Source of the DNA: Sulfurimonas sp.
GTDB lineage: Bacteria > Campylobacterota > Campylobacteria > Campylobacterales > Sulfurimonadaceae
Length of the DNA: 64,000 nt
Assembly (NCBI GenBank): GCA_028044295.1
Contig: JAOFSE010000001.1
Location: forward strand, 186,001 to 250,000
Direction of reading: 5' to 3'
Part shown: piece after piece, positions 62,323 through 64,000 of the stretch
Position numbering within the stretch: the stretch's first letter is position 1
Layout of the letters: every line of letters starts with the position of its first letter
Notes under the pieces: model-generated
What the model was told of the DNA's origin: nothing
The model's database searches: none
Seen by the model: only the letters and a program-made list of their open reading frames with translations
Made by a program: the position numbers and the translations under genes

Positions 62323-62891
62323 TGAAAAAACTTTTTCTAATTATCGGAGCTCCAGGCTCTGGTAAGACTACAGATGCTGAACTAATAGCAGAGCAAAATG
62401 ACAATATTACGCACTATTCTACTGGAGATATGCTTCGTGCAGAAGTTGCAACAGGAAGTGATATAGGTAAAGAGTTAGATTCTTACATGTCAAAAGGTCT
62501 TATAGTTCCAATAGAAGTGGCTATTAAAACTATCACTAACGCTATCAAAAATGCTCCTACTGATATAATCATCATAGATGGTTATCCTAGAAGTATCGAA
62601 CAGTTAAATGCTCTTGATGAGTTTCTACATGTAGACTCTTCTTTAGAGCTGACAAGCGTTATAGAAGTAGAAGTAAGTGAAGATACAGCAAGAGATAGAG
62701 TTCTTGGTCGAAACCGTGGTGCTGATGATAACACAGAAGTGTTTGACAACCGCATGAAAGTTTATACTGAGCCTTTAGCTGACATCCAAGCTTTTTATAA
62801 GCCTAAAAATCTTCTACATGTAATATCTGGTGAAGGTACTATTGAAGAAGTTGTTTCTGAGATGGGAAGTTTTATAAACTCTAACCTATAA
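62322..62891 (+). CDS. adk: adenylate kinase
   Basis: Interconverts ATP plus AMP and two ADP. The 189-residue protein is the short type, without a zinc-binding LID. P-loop GAPGSGKTT (residues 8-16), YSTGDMLRAEV, IDGYPRSIEQLNAL and RDRVLGRNRGADDNTEVFDNR are the family motifs. It overlaps aspS by one base. Two copies of the TACATGTA palindrome lie within it (62625 and 62814). Confidence 0.93.
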   Translation: MKKLFLIIGAPGSGKTTDAELIAEQNDNITHYSTGDMLRAEVATGSDIGKELDSYMSKGLIVPIEVAIKTITNAIKNAPTDIIIIDGYPRSIEQLNALDEFLHVDSSLELTSVIEVEVSEDTARDRVLGRNRGADDNTEVFDNRMKVYTEPLADIQAFYKPKNLLHVISGEGTIEEVVSEMGSFINSNL

Positions 62892-62940
62892 AACATTAAT
62901 TCTATGATAGAATATTTCAATTCAAATCATAGGATGAACA

Positions 62941-63423
62941 ATGTTAAAAACAATCTCTTCAATTTTACTAGTATCCACTCTATCTCAAGCAGGAATGTTT
63001 GACAGTGTTGTAAGTAACCTTTCGAATGAAGCTACAAGTGCAATAGCACCTAAAACAACAGCTCCTTCGTCAAATGGACTCTTTAGTTCTTTAACTGACT
63101 CACTTAACGTAACACCTACACAAGCGTCAGGCGGTACAGCAGCTCTAATGCAATATGCAAAATCAAAAACTTCTGTTGGTGACTACTCAAAAATGACAGA
63201 AAGCATTCCAGGTTTAAAAGATGTAAGCTCAGGTGCTTCTATGCTTGGAGCACTTGGTGGAACGATGGATACTGTCGAGTCTGTAAATTCTGCCTTCAAA
63301 TCTTTAGGTATGGATTCTGCAATGGTTAGCAAGTTTATACCTGTAATCAAAAACTTTATGGGTGGCTCTGATAAAGGAGAATCTCAATCTATACTGACTA
63401 AGGCTCTAAGCGCTTTCATGTAA
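62941..63423 (+). CDS. DUF2780-like exported protein
   Basis: A 160-residue protein with a signal peptide (about residues 1-17). The mature part is Gly/Ser/Ala-rich and helical, with TPTQASGGTAALMQYAK, MTESIPGLKDV and FKSLGMDSAMVSKFIPVIKNFM, which fits the DUF2780 (VcgC/VcgE-type) pattern. Function unknown. AGGATGA precedes the ATG. Confidence 0.7.
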   Translation: MLKTISSILLVSTLSQAGMFDSVVSNLSNEATSAIAPKTTAPSSNGLFSSLTDSLNVTPTQASGGTAALMQYAKSKTSVGDYSKMTESIPGLKDVSSGASMLGALGGTMDTVESVNSAFKSLGMDSAMVSKFIPVIKNFMGGSDKGESQSILTKALSAFM

Positions 63424-63483
63424 GTAGTTTTTTATCAAAAAAGTTTTATAGTTTAGTATTTAAAAATCAGATATACTAATACT

Positions 63484-64000
63484 ATGAAACATAATATAGA
63501 CGATACGGTATTTTCTGTTATAAATGCTATTCCAAATCCAGTTATTGTTATAAGTAATGATAAATTACAAAGTGTAAACAACGCATTTCTAAATTTTTTC
63601 TCCATAACATCAATAGAAGAATTCAACAACCTACATACCTCTATAGCTAATCTTTTTATAAAAAATAATGGTTTTTTCACACTATCTGATGTTGACAATG
63701 ACGAGTTTTGGACTGATTATTTATTTTCTAGACCAGAAGCGAGTCGTATAGTATCTATTATTGATAGTCACAATAATCTAAGAGATTTTGAAATGACTCT
63801 AAAAAAAATAGAGCATGCTTCAGAATATATAGTCGTCTTTAATGACATCACTACATATATCTCTGAAAAAAATGAGTATGAATACTTTGCATACCATGAT
63901 CATCTAACTAAAATATATAATAGGCAAAAATTTGATGAGCTGTTTTTAAAAGAATTTGAAAGCATAAAAAGATACAAAGATAACTTTTCTGTAATTTTAA
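63484..64000 (+). CDS. PAS-GGDEF signalling protein, 3' end outside window
   Basis: The first 172 codons of a gene cut by the window end, with no stop in frame. Residues 8-125 look like a PAS sensor domain (VFSVINAIPNPVIVISND, then EYIVVFNDITTYISEKNEY). From about residue 135 the AYHDHLTKIYNRQKFDELF sequence is the classic opening of a GGDEF diguanylate cyclase domain; an N-terminal helix follows. The catalytic GGDEF signature is beyond the window. It might make c-di-GMP, in contrast to the EAL protein at 27358. Confidence 0.8.
   Translation, partial: MKHNIDDTVFSVINAIPNPVIVISNDKLQSVNNAFLNFFSITSIEEFNNLHTSIANLFIKNNGFFTLSDVDNDEFWTDYLFSRPEASRIVSIIDSHNNLRDFEMTLKKIEHASEYIVVFNDITTYISEKNEYEYFAYHDHLTKIYNRQKFDELFLKEFESIKRYKDNFSVIL

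Overview
The window is about 64 kb of AT-rich, gene-dense DNA (roughly one third G+C by eye) from a Campylobacterota chromosome, most likely a Sulfurimonas-like member. The main pointers are a short ArgO-type N-acetylglutamate synthase, a monomeric isocitrate dehydrogenase beside mdh-fumC-sucCD, a GluRS2-like/YggT/mobB/fbp/metG neighbourhood, and promoters that show a clear TATAAT -10 box but little -35 sequence. I see no prophage, insertion sequence, CRISPR array or rRNA operon. Nearly all the DNA is ordinary chromosome, and the unusual items are embedded in it.

Layout. 0.1-9 kb: shikimate kinase, a hemerythrin, an Imm11-like gene pair behind an operator-like promoter, thiamine salvage (thiD-tenA), a zinc-ribbon thioredoxin, SelO, a 5'-nucleotidase and lolA. 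8.9-16.7 kb: secA, a LolC/E permease, a giant AsmA-like protein and mltG; the last two have antisense-overlapping 5' ends. 16.8-23.9 kb: TCA-cycle block icd, then mdh-fumC-sucC-sucD and a small HMA-domain protein, each unit closed by a recognisable terminator. 23.9-27.3 kb: a TetR regulator, four evenly spaced operator palindromes, the RNase P RNA gene, small proteins, a glucosaminidase-domain protein, a REC-RHH response regulator and tRNA-Glu.

27.4-43.3 kb: a GAF/GGDEF-like/EAL protein; a GlnRS-YqeY fusion divergent from an eroded GluRS paralogue; YggT, MobB, fructose-bisphosphatase, MetRS, a Mur-ligase-like protein without a P-loop, an orphan TRAP-type binding protein, a GH-like protein, a YgjP-type metalloprotease, QueC, a YjfB-like small protein, YbeY and a cation antiporter. 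43.4-53.1 kb (minus strand): an envelope and cell-shape block with PBP2, an MreD-position membrane protein, ArgO-like acetyltransferase, EngB, LptA, LptC, KdsC, HisB, RlpA, an MltD-like LysM transglycosylase, TatD and RecN. 53.3-59.1 kb: a DUF1007-like protein and a tightly overlapping SUF operon (sufB-C-D-S-E plus a DUF59 protein). 59.1-64 kb: NAD kinase, a hypothetical protein, aspS-adk, a DUF2780-like protein and the start of a PAS-GGDEF protein cut by the window end.

How the genes fit together. The TCA block and SUF operon fit a metabolism rich in Fe-S enzymes. LolA/LolC-E, LptA/LptC/KdsC, AsmA-like, MltG, PBP2, RlpA and MltD together serve envelope assembly. The most notable items are the pairing of a GlnRS-YqeY fusion with a GluRS-like protein that has lost its catalytic signatures, the phased four-operator array between tetR and rnpB, and a strongly over-represented palindrome, CTACATGTAG (core TACATGTA about 22 times), scattered through the window. 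All functional calls rest on reading the sequence and remembered family features; no database search was run.
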